Below are positions 29,411 through 38,920 of a stretch of DNA of 64,000 nucleotides, in pieces. Origin of the DNA: Erwinia sp. OLFS4 (lineage in GTDB: Bacteria; Pseudomonadota; Gammaproteobacteria; Enterobacterales; Enterobacteriaceae); the NCBI RefSeq assembly GCF_002752165.1, contig NZ_MOMB01000048.1:62001-126000 (forward strand). Direction: 5' to 3'. Each line of letters starts with the position of its first letter. The first letter of the stretch is position 1. The notes under the pieces were generated by a model that was given only the letters and a program-made list of their open reading frames with translations, did not search any database and was not told where the DNA came from. The translations under genes and the position numbers were made by a program.

Positions 29411-29450
29411 CCTCTGCAGCAGTTTTCGCTGTTGCAGAGGCGCTGTTTTT
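29411..29450. terminator. Terminator between yciA and tonB
   Basis: CCTCTGCAGCAG (29411-29422) pairs with CTGTTGCAGAGG (29429-29440) over 12 positions with one G-U pair, followed by CGCTGTTTTT. It lies between convergent yciA and tonB. Confidence 0.88.
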
Positions 29451-29454
29451 CCTG

Positions 29455-30186
29455 TCAGTTCAGATTAATACCACCTTCAAAGCGAAACTGAATATTCATG
29501 GTGATGTTTTGTCCCGGCCTGCCGGGCTGATAGCGCCATGACCGCATCGCCTGTTTTACTTCTCTTTCAAACATATTTTGCGGCCGGGCATCAAGAATAC
29601 GGATATTCTCTACCCGTCCTTCATTGTTGACATCAAAAGCAATCCGCACATGGCCTTCAATACGTAACGCATACGCCCGCGCTGGATAGACGGGCTTACC
29701 CGTACTGATCGCCTGCGGACCGCTCTCGACCGACTTCACCGGCGAGGGATTAACTTTTGGCGCGGTGGCTGGCTTGACTGCTTTGCTGGTCTGATTTTCC
29801 GCAAAGGGATCCGCCAGCGGTTTCTGTGCCGGTTTTGGCTTAACCTCTTTCGGCTTCACAACGGTTTTTTTAACCGGTTTCGGTTTCGGCTTTGGTTCGG
29901 GCTGGGGTTTTGGTACGGGTACGGGTTCAGGTTTCGGCGGCTCGACAACCGGTTCAGGCGGTTCGGGCTCAGGTTCCGGCTGCGATATCGCCACAGGTTG
30001 CGGCTGTGGCTGCACTTCTGGCGCCACCAGCGTCACGCTGATAGGCTGGGACGCGTCCGGCTTCTGCCGTTGGTGATGGTATGAAGCGTACAACAACGCA
30101 GCCACAAGCGCGCCGTGCATCATGACAGAAACCAGCATAGCAAGCGGTGAACGGCGGGGAAATTCGCAAGAGGTCAAGGTTGTCAT
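29455..30186 (-). CDS. tonB: Energy transducer TonB
   Basis: A 243-residue protein that couples the proton gradient, via ExbB-ExbD, to siderophore and other TonB-dependent outer-membrane receptors. Features: an N-terminal membrane anchor (about 15-35), a long Pro-Glu/Pro-Lys region crossing the periplasm (about 55-120, first PEPEPEPPEP-like, then PKPKPKPV-like), and the C-terminal domain with KPVYPARAYALRIEGHVRIA and MRSWRYQPG. Receptors that use TonB for cobalamin are known, but no B12 uptake gene is in this window. A Fur-like site overlaps its promoter. Confidence 0.96.
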   Translation of the reverse strand: MTTLTSCEFPRRSPLAMLVSVMMHGALVAALLYASYHHQRQKPDASQPISVTLVAPEVQPQPQPVAISQPEPEPEPPEPVVEPPKPEPVPVPKPQPEPKPKPKPVKKTVVKPKEVKPKPAQKPLADPFAENQTSKAVKPATAPKVNPSPVKSVESGPQAISTGKPVYPARAYALRIEGHVRIAFDVNNEGRVENIRILDARPQNMFEREVKQAMRSWRYQPGRPGQNITMNIQFRFEGGINLN

Positions 30187-30215
30187 AACTCATACTGTGG
30201 TTTAAGCAAAGCGTA

Positions 30216-30244
30216 ATTTTAAATGCAAATAGCAATCAGTTTCA
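30216..30244 (-). promoter_or_regulatory. tonB promoter with Fur-like site
   Basis: On the minus strand TGAAAC (30239-30244) and TAAAAT (30216-30221) are 17 bp apart. The spacer holds a 19-mer (30225-30243) with 12 of 19 matches to the Fur consensus. The segment TTGCTATTTGCATTTAAAAT resembles what I recall of the E. coli tonB promoter, a Fur-repressed gene. Confidence 0.55.
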
Positions 30245-30375
30245 ATAACAACCCTTCATTGTTCCACTTTTTGTGCGTTTAGCTGAGGTTAATGTTTTCT
30301 TGCCCGACAAATTGCACTACCTTTAGCAAAATGTTTTCCGCTGCCAGAGCGATTTATTCGTCAGGAGTCCCGCCT

Positions 30376-30672
30376 GTGCTGTATGTCATTTTTGCTGAAG
30401 ATAACAGTGATTCACTGGAAAAACGTAGCGCTGTGCGACCAGCCCACCTTGCCCGTTTGCAGCTATTGCAGGATGAAGGTCGCCTGATTGTAGCCGGCCC
30501 GATGCCGGCGGTAGACAGCAATGAACCGGGCGTTGCCGGCTTCAGTGGCTCAGTGATTATCGCTGAATTTCAGTCGCTTGAGCAGGCAAAAGCCTGGGCT
30601 GACGCTGACCCGTATATCGCAGCGGGCGTCTACCAGCAGGTGACCGTGCGACCGTTTAAGCGCGTCTTCTGA
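30376..30672 (+). CDS. yciI: YciI family protein
   Basis: A 98-residue dimeric alpha-beta barrel protein of the YciI-like family, with a GTG start. The N-terminus (V/M)[16 protein letters not shown], the His-Asp pair region [17 protein letters not shown] and [10 protein letters not shown] match E. coli YciI (98). The frame is open to an ATG at 30292, but only the GTG has a site (CAGGAG, 8 nt upstream) and matches the family. The enzymatic role is unknown. It diverges from tonB. Confidence 0.93.
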   Translation: MLYVIFAEDNSDSLEKRSAVRPAHLARLQLLQDEGRLIVAGPMPAVDSNEPGVAGFSGSVIIAEFQSLEQAKAWADADPYIAAGVYQQVTVRPFKRVF

Positions 30673-30728
30673 TAGCGTAAGCAACCGTACAGGGTAAGCA
30701 CAGCGGTTTTGCTTACCTGCAGCACAAC

Positions 30729-30755
30729 AAAAAAAGGGGCCTGCCGGCCCCCTTT
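30729..30755 (-). terminator. Terminator between yciI and ynhF
   Basis: GGGGCC (30736-30741) and GGCCCC (30746-30751) form the stem. On the minus strand it ends in seven Ts (30735 down to 30729), so it is primarily the ynhF terminator. On the plus strand only CTTTC follows. Confidence 0.75.
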
Positions 30756-30772
30756 CTGTGGCATGACAAGAA

Positions 30773-30862
30773 TTAATGCATTGCAGCAGTAAGGCCGTAA
30801 ATTACGATGACTGCCAGTGCACAAACTGTAGTGAGCAAGGCCATTTTCAGATCGGTCGTCAT
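30773..30862 (-). CDS. ynhF: Small membrane protein YnhF
   Basis: A 29-residue single-pass membrane peptide, MTTDLKMALLTTVCALAVIV then IYGLTAAMH, the same length and pattern (M-x-TDLK, GLTAALH-like end) as E. coli YnhF, a stress-linked inner-membrane peptide of unknown function. AAGGAG lies 6 nt before the ATG and a terminator follows. It is adjacent to purR, as in E. coli. Confidence 0.88.
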   Translation of the reverse strand: MTTDLKMALLTTVCALAVIVIYGLTAAMH

Positions 30863-31085
30863 TTTATTCTCCTTGTTAAGCGCTTATAAACGCCAGCAGC
30901 GCTGATTCTGGCACATTTACAGGTAAAAATCTCGTGTTCTGTCCGCAGCCTTGTTAAAATCCGTTGCCTCGTTGCGCAACGGCGAGATAGCCGTATCAAA
31001 TCTGAAGTCAATGCGTCCAGCCGTTTCTGGCAGCAACATATTAAAGAAAAGTTGTTATTCTGGAGCGTCAATAGCGGCGTATTCC

Positions 31086-31101
31086 AGGCAAACGATTAAC
31101 A
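31086..31101 (+). promoter_or_regulatory. Candidate PurR operator upstream of purR
   Basis: AGGCAAACGATTAACA resembles the PurR consensus ACGCAAACGTTTGCGT (the core GCAAACG is intact; the right half is weaker). E. coli purR is autoregulated by an operator with the same AGGCAAACG core, so autorepression is likely here. Confidence 0.65.
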
Positions 31102-31143
31102 TAAGACTTATTCTTGCGGAATAACGTCAGGAGTCACCGGTTC

Positions 31144-32175
31144 ATGGCAACAATTAAAGATGTGGCAAAACAAGCCGGAGTGTCGACCACTACGGTTTCC
31201 CACGTCATCAATAAAACGCGCTTTGTGGCGGAAGAGACCCGCGAAGCGGTGTGGCAGGCAATTAAAGCGTTACATTATTCGCCAAGCGCTGTCGCCCGCA
31301 GTCTGAAAGTTAACCATACCAAAACAATCGGTTTACTTGCCACTGCGACCGAAGCCCCTTATTTTGCCGAAATTATCCAGGCGGTGGAAAATCGCTGTTT
31401 CACCCGTGGCTATACCCTGATACTGGGCAATACCCATAATGATTTACAAAAACAGCAGGCCTATCTGGCTATGATGGCGCAAAAGCGCGTCGACGGCCTG
31501 CTGGTTATGTGCTCTGAATATCCTGATAGTCTGATCACCATGCTGGAAGACTATCGTTCGATCCCGATGGTGGTAATGGACTGGGGCGAATCGCGCGGCG
31601 ATTTTACCGATACCGTGCTGGATAATGCGTTCAGCGGCGGTTACATGGCCGGACGCTATCTGATTGAGCGTGGCCATCGCGATATTGGTGCCATTCCCGG
31701 CCAGATGGAGCGTAATACCGGCGGCGGTCGCTTTGCCGGCTTTCTGAAAGCATTGCATGAATCCGGTATCAGCCTGCGCGATGAGTGGGTTGTTCAGGGC
31801 GATTTCGAACCGGAATCGGGTTATCGCGCCATGCAGCAAATTTTGTCATGCAAGCAACGACCTGGCGCGGTGTTCTGCGGGGGCGATATCATGGCAATGG
31901 GTGCTATCTGTGCCGCTGACGAAGCCGGCCTGCGGGTTCCTCAGGATATTTCGGTGATCGGTTATGATAATGTGCGCAACGCGCGCTATTTCACGCCGGC
32001 ACTGACTACCATCCATCAGCCAAAAGAGCGGCTGGGAGAAACGGCGCTGGAAATGCTGCTCGATCGTATCCTTAACAAACGGGTTCAGCCTCAAACCATT
32101 GAAGTCCATCCGCACCTGATTGAACGCCGTTCAGTGGCCGATGGTCCGTTTCGTGATTACCGGCGTCAGCAGTAG
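31144..32175 (+). CDS. purR: Purine repressor PurR (LacI family)
   Basis: A 343-residue repressor (E. coli 341) that binds hypoxanthine or guanine and represses purine and related genes. The helix-turn-helix is residues 1-25 ([20 protein letters not shown]), the hinge helix is [11 protein letters not shown] (about 46-56), and the rest is the corepressor domain, with [11 protein letters not shown] and [15 protein letters not shown]. An upstream in-frame start at 31114 would add ten residues with no family support. A candidate PurR box lies upstream. The neighbour punC is a nucleoside exporter/importer gene. Confidence 0.95.
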   Translation: MATIKDVAKQAGVSTTTVSHVINKTRFVAEETREAVWQAIKALHYSPSAVARSLKVNHTKTIGLLATATEAPYFAEIIQAVENRCFTRGYTLILGNTHNDLQKQQAYLAMMAQKRVDGLLVMCSEYPDSLITMLEDYRSIPMVVMDWGESRGDFTDTVLDNAFSGGYMAGRYLIERGHRDIGAIPGQMERNTGGGRFAGFLKALHESGISLRDEWVVQGDFEPESGYRAMQQILSCKQRPGAVFCGGDIMAMGAICAADEAGLRVPQDISVIGYDNVRNARYFTPALTTIHQPKERLGETALEMLLDRILNKRVQPQTIEVHPHLIERRSVADGPFRDYRRQQ

Positions 32176-32182
32176 CGGCGCC

Positions 32183-33088
32183 CTATTCCTGCAACCATTC
32201 ACTGTTGAGCGTGTCCGCATCCCCCAGATAACTCAACAGCCAGGATAACGCCGGTGAGACATTGTTCTGCCGCCAGCTCAGACAGCAAGGGCTGGGCGGA
32301 AACGGCGTTTCCAGTCGCAATTCTACCAGCGCACCGCGCACCTGCCAGGCACGTGCAAGGTGACCGGGTACCATTCCGACCCCCAGACCGGCCTCAAGGC
32401 AGTCAAACGCCGTTTCCCAGTCAGGGACCACGCGCCTTTGCTGATTATCCAGCGTCCAGGTTGTCCGACGCGGTAAGGTCCGGGCAGTATCTTCCATTAC
32501 CAGTGATGGCCAGGCGCGGATTGTCTCTTCATTCAGCGGTTGATCAAAGGCCGCCAGCGGATGGCTGGCACTGACCAGGCAACGCCAGTGAGCGTAGCCC
32601 ATATCGCGAAAAGCAAACTGGCCACCTACCGGTACCGCCTGGGTGGCGCCAATTGCCACCTCAACCCGGCCATCCGCCAGCGCGTCCCATACACCGTTAA
32701 AAACTTCATGGCTTATATGCAGCTCCATTTCGGGAAAGTGGCGATAAAAATCGCATACCAGCTGCCGGGTACGTGCTGGTTTGACAATACGATCGATGGC
32801 AATGGTCAGCTCACCCTGCCAGCCTTTTACCAGCTGCTGACAACGCCGGCGTGTGTCGTGCATTATTTTGATAACAGCACGCCCTTCTTCAAGGAATATC
32901 TTCCCGGCGGGCGTCAATACCACATCACGATGCCGGCGTTCAAACAACGCCACACCGAGCCAGTTTTCCAGCTGGCGCACGGTATAACTCACCGCAGATG
33001 GCACGCGATTCAACGCCTGGGCAGCAGCGCTAAAACTTCCGCTGCGCGCCACGGCATCAACCACTTCAAGAACATGCTCTGACCACAT
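32183..33088 (-). CDS. punR: LysR-type regulator PunR (YdhB)
   Basis: A 301-residue LysR regulator. Residues 1-60 hold the winged HTH ([33 protein letters not shown]), then the effector domain with [20 protein letters not shown] and [15 protein letters not shown]. The sequence closely follows E. coli PunR (310), which activates punC for purine nucleoside uptake. Divergence from punC is the standard arrangement; the 107-base gap contains AT-rich repeats starting GCAAA, as possible binding sites. Confidence 0.92.
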   Translation of the reverse strand: MWSEHVLEVVDAVARSGSFSAAAQALNRVPSAVSYTVRQLENWLGVALFERRHRDVVLTPAGKIFLEEGRAVIKIMHDTRRRCQQLVKGWQGELTIAIDRIVKPARTRQLVCDFYRHFPEMELHISHEVFNGVWDALADGRVEVAIGATQAVPVGGQFAFRDMGYAHWRCLVSASHPLAAFDQPLNEETIRAWPSLVMEDTARTLPRRTTWTLDNQQRRVVPDWETAFDCLEAGLGVGMVPGHLARAWQVRGALVELRLETPFPPSPCCLSWRQNNVSPALSWLLSYLGDADTLNSEWLQE

Positions 33089-33195
33089 ATTTTACCTGCA
33101 AAATTTTTGATAGCACTGCGCAAATTATAGCGTTTTACAACCTTCAGTTCAGCTCAGTAAACTGCCAACCCTATAAAAAAGGAGTTTTTTCCGCT

Positions 33196-34377
33196 ATGCA
33201 AAATCTGGGTTTTCTCATTTATCTCGCGCTATTAAGCATGCTGGGTTTCCTGGCCACCGATATGTATCTGCCTGCATTTGGCGCTATCGCGCACGGACTG
33301 CAAACATCTGCCGGGGCCGTCAGTGCTTCATTAACCGTATTTCTCATCGGCTTTGCGCTGGCTCAGGGCATCTGGGGTTCGCTTTCTGACCGTCTGGGCC
33401 GTCGTCCGGTTCTGATTTGCGGCCTGTCAGTTTTCGCCCTTTCCTGTCTGGCTATCATCTGGGTGGATCAGGCCTGGCAACTGCTGCTATTACGATTTTT
33501 ACAGGCATTCGGCGTCTGCGCTGCAACCGTCAGCTGGCAGGCGTTGGTGGTCGATCGGTATAAGGGACAACAGGCAAAACGCATTTTCGCCACGATTATG
33601 CCGCTGGTGGCACTTTCTCCGGCGCTTGCCCCTCTGATAGGGGCATGGTTACTGAACAACCTTGCATGGCAGGCCATATTTATTGTTTTGATGCTGATCG
33701 CAACCGGCCTGCTGCTGTTTACCCTGAAACTGCGTGCCCCACGGCCAAAAAGCAAAAAAGAGCAACCGGTAAGCTACTGGCAGCTACTTAGCTCCCCGGT
33801 CTACAGCGGAAACGTGCTGATTTACGCAGCCTGTTCAGCCAGTTTCTTTGCCTGGCTAACCGGCTCTCCATCAATGCTGGCCGGCCTCGGTCTGAAACCG
33901 GTTGATATTGGCCTGAGCTATTTTCCACAGACCATTGCCTTTCTGGCCGGTGGATTCGGCGCCCGCGCTCTGCTTAATCATCTGCCGGCAAGCAGACTTT
34001 TACCCTGGCTTTTGGCATTTTATGCGCTCAGCGTGATTGTGCTGTTTATCTGCGGACTGCAAGCCAGGCCAACGCTTTTTTCATTACTGACGCCGTTTTG
34101 TGGCATGGCACTGGCTAATGGCGCCATTTATCCAATCGCAGTTTCCGGCGCTCTGCTCCCCTGGCCACAGGCCACCGGTAAAGCGGCTGCGCTGCAAAAT
34201 ATGCTGCAGCTCGGTTTATGCTCGCTTGCCAGTCTGATCGTATCGTCATTTATCGCCGCCGTTACCCTGACGACAACTATTGTCATGCTAATGACAATTT
34301 TATTGTCTATTATTGGATTTGTGCTTCAGCGCACAGGCAGGGAACAGATGAGCGACCGGCTATCTCTGAAAAACTAA
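33196..34377 (+). CDS. punC: Purine nucleoside transporter PunC (YdhC), MFS
   Basis: A 393-residue MFS transporter with about 12 membrane segments (E. coli YdhC 403). The Bcr/CflA-type motifs are [14 protein letters not shown] in TM1 and the loop [14 protein letters not shown] (motif A). E. coli PunC is a purine nucleoside transporter activated by PunR; older annotations call it a drug resistance protein. AAAAAGGAG precedes the start by 9 nt or so. It follows PunR in divergent orientation and is close to purR, a purine-control locus. Confidence 0.92.
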   Translation: MQNLGFLIYLALLSMLGFLATDMYLPAFGAIAHGLQTSAGAVSASLTVFLIGFALAQGIWGSLSDRLGRRPVLICGLSVFALSCLAIIWVDQAWQLLLLRFLQAFGVCAATVSWQALVVDRYKGQQAKRIFATIMPLVALSPALAPLIGAWLLNNLAWQAIFIVLMLIATGLLLFTLKLRAPRPKSKKEQPVSYWQLLSSPVYSGNVLIYAACSASFFAWLTGSPSMLAGLGLKPVDIGLSYFPQTIAFLAGGFGARALLNHLPASRLLPWLLAFYALSVIVLFICGLQARPTLFSLLTPFCGMALANGAIYPIAVSGALLPWPQATGKAAALQNMLQLGLCSLASLIVSSFIAAVTLTTTIVMLMTILLSIIGFVLQRTGREQMSDRLSLKN

Positions 34378-34393
34378 CCGGGTGCGCCCGGTT
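34376..34393 (+). terminator. Terminator-like hairpin after punC
   Basis: AACCGGG (34376-34382) and CCCGGTT (34387-34393) make a perfect 7-bp stem with a 4-nt loop, overlapping the punC stop codon. Only AAATTAATTAG follows, so the U-tract is weak. Confidence 0.45.
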
Positions 34394-34666
34394 AAATTAA
34401 TTAGCTTGCTAATGGTAATCCATTGAATATTGCCTGCCGTAAGCATATACTCGAAACCAGTTATAAAAATAACCAGATAAGACTTTTACTGACAGGGCTG
34501 TCGTGAAAATTACTAAAACGTAACGTCAGTTTACGTACCCTGCCGCAATTTAAGGTTCAATCCTCTGTTTACGTCAGATTTCAGGCGCACGGATTCCCGT
34601 GATTATTCTTAAATTAATCTGGAAATAACCCTATTTCCAGGCCGTCCACAGGGTGATGGAGAGGTT

Positions 34667-35815
34667 ATGAGTTCATCGTGCATAGAAGAAACGCGCTTAC
34701 AGGACAATCACTGGTACAGAATCGTTCAGGAGATGCTGGAGAAAGCGAACATTGCAATTAACGGCTCTCATCCCTGGGATATTCAGGTTAATAATCCCGA
34801 ACTGTTTAAGCGCGTTATTCAGGAAGGATCGCTCGGCTTAGGGGAAGCCTACATGGATGGCTGGTGGGACTGTGAACGCCCCGATATTTTTTTTCATCGC
34901 GTGCTTAACGTACATTTAGATCAGCAACTTCCCCATCACTTTCGTGACACGCTGCGCGTTGCCGGTACCCGGCTGTTCAATTTGCAGTCCCGGCGCCGGG
35001 CATGGATTGTCGGTAAAGAGCATTACGATTTAGGCAATGACCTGTTCACTCTGATGCTCGATCCCCATATGCAATACTCCTGCGGCTACTGGAAAGAAGC
35101 AAAAACCCTTGAACAAGCCCAGGACAATAAGCTCAATATGATTTGTGAAAAGCTGCAATTACAGCCAGGCATGACGCTGCTGGATATTGGTTGTGGCTGG
35201 GGCGGACTGGCAGAGTTTGCGGCCCGCCGCTTCGGGGCTAAGGTAACCGGCGTAACCATTTCTGCCGAGCAGCAAAAACTGGCCCAGCAGCGCTGTCAGG
35301 GTCTGGATGTGACAATTTTACTGCAGGATTACCGCGACCTTAACCAGCAGTTTGATCGGATTGTTTCCGTCGGTATGTTTGAGCATGTCGGGCCAAAAAA
35401 TTATGCAACCTACTTTAACGTTGTTGACCGTAACCTGAAACCCGACGGCCTGTTTCTGCTGCACACCATTGGCGCAAATAAAACCAACGATAACGTCGAT
35501 CCCTGGATTAATAAGTATATCTTTCCAAATGGCTGTCTGCCTTCGGTACGGCATATTGCTAATGCTGCCGAATCACATTTTGTCATGGAAGACTGGCACA
35601 ATTTCGGTGCCGATTATGACCGGACATTAATGGCCTGGTATCAGCGCTTTCTGCAGGCATGGCCCCAGCTGGAGGATAAGTATGGCGCGCGCTTTAAGCG
35701 CATGTTTACGTACTATCTTAACTGCTGCGCCGGGGCGTTTCGGGCACGGGACATACAGCTGTGGCAGGTGGTGTTCAGTCGTGGCGTGGAGGGCGGACTG
35801 CGCGTCCCTCACTAA
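34667..35815 (+). CDS. cfa: Cyclopropane-fatty-acyl-phospholipid synthase
   Basis: A 382-residue enzyme, identical in length to E. coli Cfa. It adds a methylene from S-adenosylmethionine to unsaturated acyl chains of membrane phospholipids as cells enter stationary phase or meet acid. The SAM loop is LDIGCGWGG (172-180). The active-site region includes EHYDLGNDLFTLMLDPHMQYSCGYW and the ligand Cys in the region near 138. The 289 bases upstream are an unusually long leader, as in E. coli, where sRNAs act on the long cfa mRNA. GAGAGG lies 5 nt before the ATG. Confidence 0.97.
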   Translation: MSSSCIEETRLQDNHWYRIVQEMLEKANIAINGSHPWDIQVNNPELFKRVIQEGSLGLGEAYMDGWWDCERPDIFFHRVLNVHLDQQLPHHFRDTLRVAGTRLFNLQSRRRAWIVGKEHYDLGNDLFTLMLDPHMQYSCGYWKEAKTLEQAQDNKLNMICEKLQLQPGMTLLDIGCGWGGLAEFAARRFGAKVTGVTISAEQQKLAQQRCQGLDVTILLQDYRDLNQQFDRIVSVGMFEHVGPKNYATYFNVVDRNLKPDGLFLLHTIGANKTNDNVDPWINKYIFPNGCLPSVRHIANAAESHFVMEDWHNFGADYDRTLMAWYQRFLQAWPQLEDKYGARFKRMFTYYLNCCAGAFRARDIQLWQVVFSRGVEGGLRVPH

Positions 35816-35830
35816 CCTGGCCGTTGCGCG

Positions 35831-35860
35831 AAAAAAAGCGGGAGTCCCCCGCTTTTTTTT
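35831..35860. terminator. Bidirectional terminator between cfa and ribC
   Basis: AAAAAAAGCGGG (35831-35842) and CCCGCTTTTTTT (35848-35859) form a stem with flanking A and T runs, so it can stop transcription from both converging genes. Confidence 0.92.
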
Positions 35861-35876
35861 CATCTGAAGATCAGCG

Positions 35877-36512
35877 TTAGCTGCCCTGCGGCTGCTCAGC
35901 CACTGTTCGCTGCGCCATCACGCGTTCAACGGTATCGACAATTGCCTGCGTATGCGGATCGATTTCAATATTGACAAACTGCCCCAGTCGCTTAGTCCCC
36001 AGCGTGGTGCGCTCAAGGGTCTCGGGAATCAGATGAACGCAAAATTTGCTTGCTGTGACGTCACCCACCGTCAGACTGATGCCATCAATACCGATAAACC
36101 CTTTATGTAAAATATATTTCATCAGCTCCGCCGACTGCGGTCTGAACCAGACTTCACGATTGTGCTCCGACTGAACAATCCGGCTAATTTCAGCCTGGGT
36201 CATAATATGGCCGGACATTAAATGGCCACCAATTTCATCACTAAACCTGGCCGCGCGTTCAACATTGACTTTATCGCCAACGACGAGTTCACCAAGATTA
36301 GTAATGCGCAGGGTTTCCTTAATAAGGTCAAAGCTGACGTTATCACCGGCAATTTGCGTCACCGTCAGGCAGCAGCCATTGTGGGCAACTGAAGCACCCA
36401 TTTCCAGCCCCGGCAGCAGGGCCTGCGGCATTCTGACGATATGGGTACGAAAATTCGGTTTTTCTTCAATCGCCAGCACCTCGGCGATGCCCTGCACAAT
36501 CCCGGTAAACAT
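35877..36512 (-). CDS. ribC: Riboflavin synthase alpha subunit
   Basis: A 211-residue enzyme (called ribE in many genomes; E. coli ribC 213) that dismutates two lumazine molecules to riboflavin. Two similar lumazine-binding domains are seen, [12 protein letters not shown]...NGCCLTV (residues 1 to about 97) and [13 protein letters not shown]...GISLTVGDV (about 98-200). I start at the conserved MFTGIVQ. The frame is open a further 22 codons upstream with no family support. It converges on cfa and diverges from mdtK. Confidence 0.94.
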   Translation of the reverse strand: MFTGIVQGIAEVLAIEEKPNFRTHIVRMPQALLPGLEMGASVAHNGCCLTVTQIAGDNVSFDLIKETLRITNLGELVVGDKVNVERAARFSDEIGGHLMSGHIMTQAEISRIVQSEHNREVWFRPQSAELMKYILHKGFIGIDGISLTVGDVTASKFCVHLIPETLERTTLGTKRLGQFVNIEIDPHTQAIVDTVERVMAQRTVAEQPQGS

Positions 36513-36741
36513 ACTCAACCGCCTCTTTGTAAAATCATTGACTGCGCGTAGTGTGCCATTCAGGCCGCCAGCCGGCAAATATCAGGGCATAAATCGTCGC
36601 AGCGCATTTTATTTCTCTCCTGCCCGGTTGGCGAAAGCCCTCGCGCCATCTACACTATCCGCGCGGTGCTGCGCTTTTTTGCCTGTGTACTGATAGCGAG
36701 CGCCTCCTTATCAAGGATATAAAACGTATAAAGGTGTATGC

Positions 36742-38115
36742 GTGCAGAAGTATTTTATTGAGGCGCGTCAGTTACTCGCTCTGGCTATCCCCGTCATCTT
36801 CGCCCAGGTGGCACAAACCGCGATGGGCTTTGTCGACACCATCATGGCCGGTGGCGTCAGTGCGACCGATATGGCTGCGGTCGCCGTCGGCACATCCATC
36901 TGGTTACCATCAATTCTGTTTGGTCACGGACTGATACTGGCATTAACGCCGGTGGTTGCCCAGCTAAACGGCTCCGGAAGACGTCACCTGATTGCTCATC
37001 AGGTCCGTCAGGCATACTGGCTGGCCGGTATGGTGTCTGTGGGGGTCATGGTGGTGTTGTTCAATGCTGGCTTTGTTATCTACGCAATGCACAACATTGA
37101 TGCCCAGCTCGCCGATAAGGCGGTGCGCTATCTGCGTGCGCTGTTGTGGGGCGCGCCAGGCTATCTGTTTTTTCAGGTCGCGCGCAATCAGTGCGAAGGC
37201 TTGTCAAAAACTAAGCCGGGGATGGTACTCGGCTTCCTCGGCTTACTGGTGAATATTCCGGTTAACTACATCTTTATCTATGGTCATTTTGGCATGCCGG
37301 CGATGGGCGGGGTCGGTTGCGGTGTGGCCACCGCTTCAGTTTACTGGGTCATGTTTATTACCATGAAAGCATGGTGCCGGCGCGCCGCGTTTCTGCGGGA
37401 TATTCACCAGACCCCGTCGCTACCCGGACCAGACTGGCAGGTGCTGCGCCGTCTGTTCTCTCTTGGTCTGCCGGTTGCGCTGGCGCTGTTTTTTGAAGTG
37501 ACGCTGTTTGCCGTGGTGGCGCTACTGGTATCGCCAATGGGTATTGTCGACGTCGCTGGTCACCAGATCGCCCTGAACTTCAGTTCACTGATGTTTGTTA
37601 TCCCGCTGTCACTGGGCGTGGCGGCGACCATTCGCGTCGGTTATCGTCTTGGCCAGGGCTCAACCGAGGATGCCCATACTTCGGCCTGGGCGGCGCAGAT
37701 GGTGGGGGTTTTAATGGCTTGCTGTACCGCGCTGTTTACCGTGACATTCCGTAAGCACATTGCGCTGCTATATAACGATAATCCGGCGGTGGTGGCGCTG
37801 GCGGCACAGTTAATGTTTCTGGCGGCTATCTATCAGATTTCCGACTCAATTCAGGTTATTGGTAGCGGCGTACTGCGCGGCTATAAAGACACCCGCGCGA
37901 TATTCTTTATCACCCTGATCGCTTACTGGTGTCTGGGATTACCCAGTGGTTGCATACTGGCCCTGACTGACTGGCTGGTTCCGCCAATGGGACCGGCAGG
38001 CTTCTGGTGCGGATTTATTATTGGGCTTAGCTCCTCTGCGGTACTGATGCTATGGCGAATCCGCCGTCTTCAGCGTCAGCCCGCCGAGCGCATTCTTGGT
38101 CGGGCCGCACACTGA
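36742..38115 (+). CDS. mdtK: Multidrug/Na+ antiporter MdtK (NorM, MATE family)
   Basis: A 457-residue MATE exporter with about 12 membrane segments, the same length as E. coli MdtK (YdhE). Start is GTG ([20 protein letters not shown]), preceded by AAAGGTGT. Motifs include [26 protein letters not shown] ([15 protein letters not shown]), and the second half [15 protein letters not shown] with [16 protein letters not shown] ([12 protein letters not shown]). It exports cationic drugs such as fluoroquinolones using Na+ or H+. It lies between ribC (divergent) and the tRNA-Val cluster, as in E. coli. Confidence 0.95.
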   Translation: MQKYFIEARQLLALAIPVIFAQVAQTAMGFVDTIMAGGVSATDMAAVAVGTSIWLPSILFGHGLILALTPVVAQLNGSGRRHLIAHQVRQAYWLAGMVSVGVMVVLFNAGFVIYAMHNIDAQLADKAVRYLRALLWGAPGYLFFQVARNQCEGLSKTKPGMVLGFLGLLVNIPVNYIFIYGHFGMPAMGGVGCGVATASVYWVMFITMKAWCRRAAFLRDIHQTPSLPGPDWQVLRRLFSLGLPVALALFFEVTLFAVVALLVSPMGIVDVAGHQIALNFSSLMFVIPLSLGVAATIRVGYRLGQGSTEDAHTSAWAAQMVGVLMACCTALFTVTFRKHIALLYNDNPAVVALAAQLMFLAAIYQISDSIQVIGSGVLRGYKDTRAIFFITLIAYWCLGLPSGCILALTDWLVPPMGPAGFWCGFIIGLSSSAVLMLWRIRRLQRQPAERILGRAAH

Positions 38116-38200
38116 TGACATAACGCGCAAAATTGCTGCGTTCTGCACAGATGCGCAGCAGTTACGCAGAAATTTATCGCTTTCCCCTTGCCAGTCGTCA

Positions 38201-38244
38201 AGCCTGCCGCTAATATTCGTCCCCGCTGACAGCAGGCTGTTTTT
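38201..38244 (+). terminator. Possible mdtK terminator
   Basis: AGCCTGC (38201-38207) pairs with GCAGGCT (38232-38238) across a 24-nt loop, followed by GTTTTT. The long loop lowers confidence. Confidence 0.4.
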
Positions 38245-38269
38245 AAAATGATTGCGACTGTCACAGCCC

Positions 38270-38346
38270 GCGTTCTTAGCTCAGTTGGTTAGAGCACCAC
38301 CTTGACATGGTGGGGGTCGGAGGTTCGAGTCCTCTAGAACGCACCA
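38270..38346 (+). tRNA. tRNA-Val (anticodon GAC), copy 1
   Basis: The 77-nt cloverleaf begins GCGTTCTTAGCTCAGTTGGT. The acceptor stem GCGTTCT/AGAACGC is perfect. The anticodon loop is CTTGACATG with anticodon GAC. The T-loop is GGTTCGAGTCC and the encoded CCA end is at 38344-38346. It corresponds to the E. coli valV/valW cluster next to mdtK. Confidence 0.97.
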
Positions 38347-38348
38347 GT

Positions 38349-38425
38349 GCGTCCGTAGCTCAGTTGGTTAGAGCACCACCTTGACATGGTGGGGGTCGGT
38401 GGTTCGAGTCCACTCGGACGCACCA
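38349..38425 (+). tRNA. tRNA-Val (anticodon GAC), copy 2
   Basis: A 77-nt tRNA two bases after copy 1. It differs from the other copies in the acceptor stem (GCGTCCG/CGGACGC, still fully paired) and in one T-stem pair. The anticodon is GAC and CCA is encoded. Confidence 0.97.
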
Positions 38426-38487
38426 ATTGCAAAATCAAATGCACACCGCACCGTGGTCGGCGCACAGGAAACACACCGTCTTTATTG

Positions 38488-38564
38488 GCGTTCTTAGCTC
38501 AGTTGGTTAGAGCACCACCTTGACATGGTGGGGGTCGGAGGTTCGAGTCCTCTAGAACGCACCA
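38488..38564 (+). tRNA. tRNA-Val (anticodon GAC), copy 3
   Basis: A 77-nt tRNA identical in sequence to copy 1, separated from copy 2 by a 62-base spacer. All three point the same way and probably form one transcript. Confidence 0.97.
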
Positions 38565-38641
38565 GCGCTTTCTTGTCTTTTCGCTGATTTCACACACAAC
38601 AAAAATGCAGGTTATCTGCACAATACTGCGGCTGCTTTTAA

Positions 38642-38671
38642 TTGGTTTTCCGCTATTTTCGTGACTATAAT
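38642..38671 (+). promoter_or_regulatory. pykF promoter
   Basis: TTGGTT (38642-38647) and a consensus TATAAT (38666-38671) are 18 bp apart. Transcription should begin near 38678, giving a leader of about 240 nt. Confidence 0.65.
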
Positions 38672-38689
38672 AGCCTCCTTTGAGTGATT

Positions 38690-38703
38690 TGAATGGTTTC
38701 AGC
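38690..38703. promoter_or_regulatory. Cra (FruR) site for pykF
   Basis: The minus strand reads GCTGAAACCATTCA, a full match to the Cra consensus RSTGAAWCSNTHHW. It lies about 12-25 bases beyond the expected start point, where bound Cra would block RNA polymerase. E. coli pykF is repressed by Cra. Confidence 0.8.
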
Positions 38704-38920
38704 CTATGGAAGAGCCTGATTTACTGCCTTTCTCTATTTGTTGCGCACTTGCGCGCTGGCCTTCTGCAAACCCTTGTTATCACTTCCACAGCATATTTTA
38801 TCGCAATCTCCTATTCTTAACGTTGTATCGTTGCCTGTTACCACGCACCCAATTCCTCTTTCAGCCTGAGGCTGGAAGAAAAATACTCATCATTTATCTC
38901 AACTTACAGAAAACATTGTC

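Larger units (their letters stand above)
38565..38920. other. Region between tRNA cluster and pykF
   Basis: 356 bases holding the pykF promoter and a Cra site (listed separately) and a leader of about 240 bases. A 72-codon open frame ending inside the pykF start lacks family support and a convincing ribosome site. No further gene is seen; in E. coli a group of ydh genes lies between the valV/valW tRNAs and pykF. Confidence 0.55.

Noticed and set aside
29880..29990. Repetitive tract inside tonB as a satellite repeat
   Set aside because: It is the normal Pro-Glu/Pro-Lys coding repeat of TonB.
30292..30375. N-terminal extension of yciI from the ATG at 30292
   Set aside because: The added residues have no family counterpart, and the GTG at 30376 has a good ribosome site and matches the usual length of 98.
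36661..36680. GCGC...GCGC followed by six Ts before mdtK as a leader terminator
   Set aside because: The stem is only 4-5 bp and poorly supported; not strong enough to propose attenuation of mdtK.
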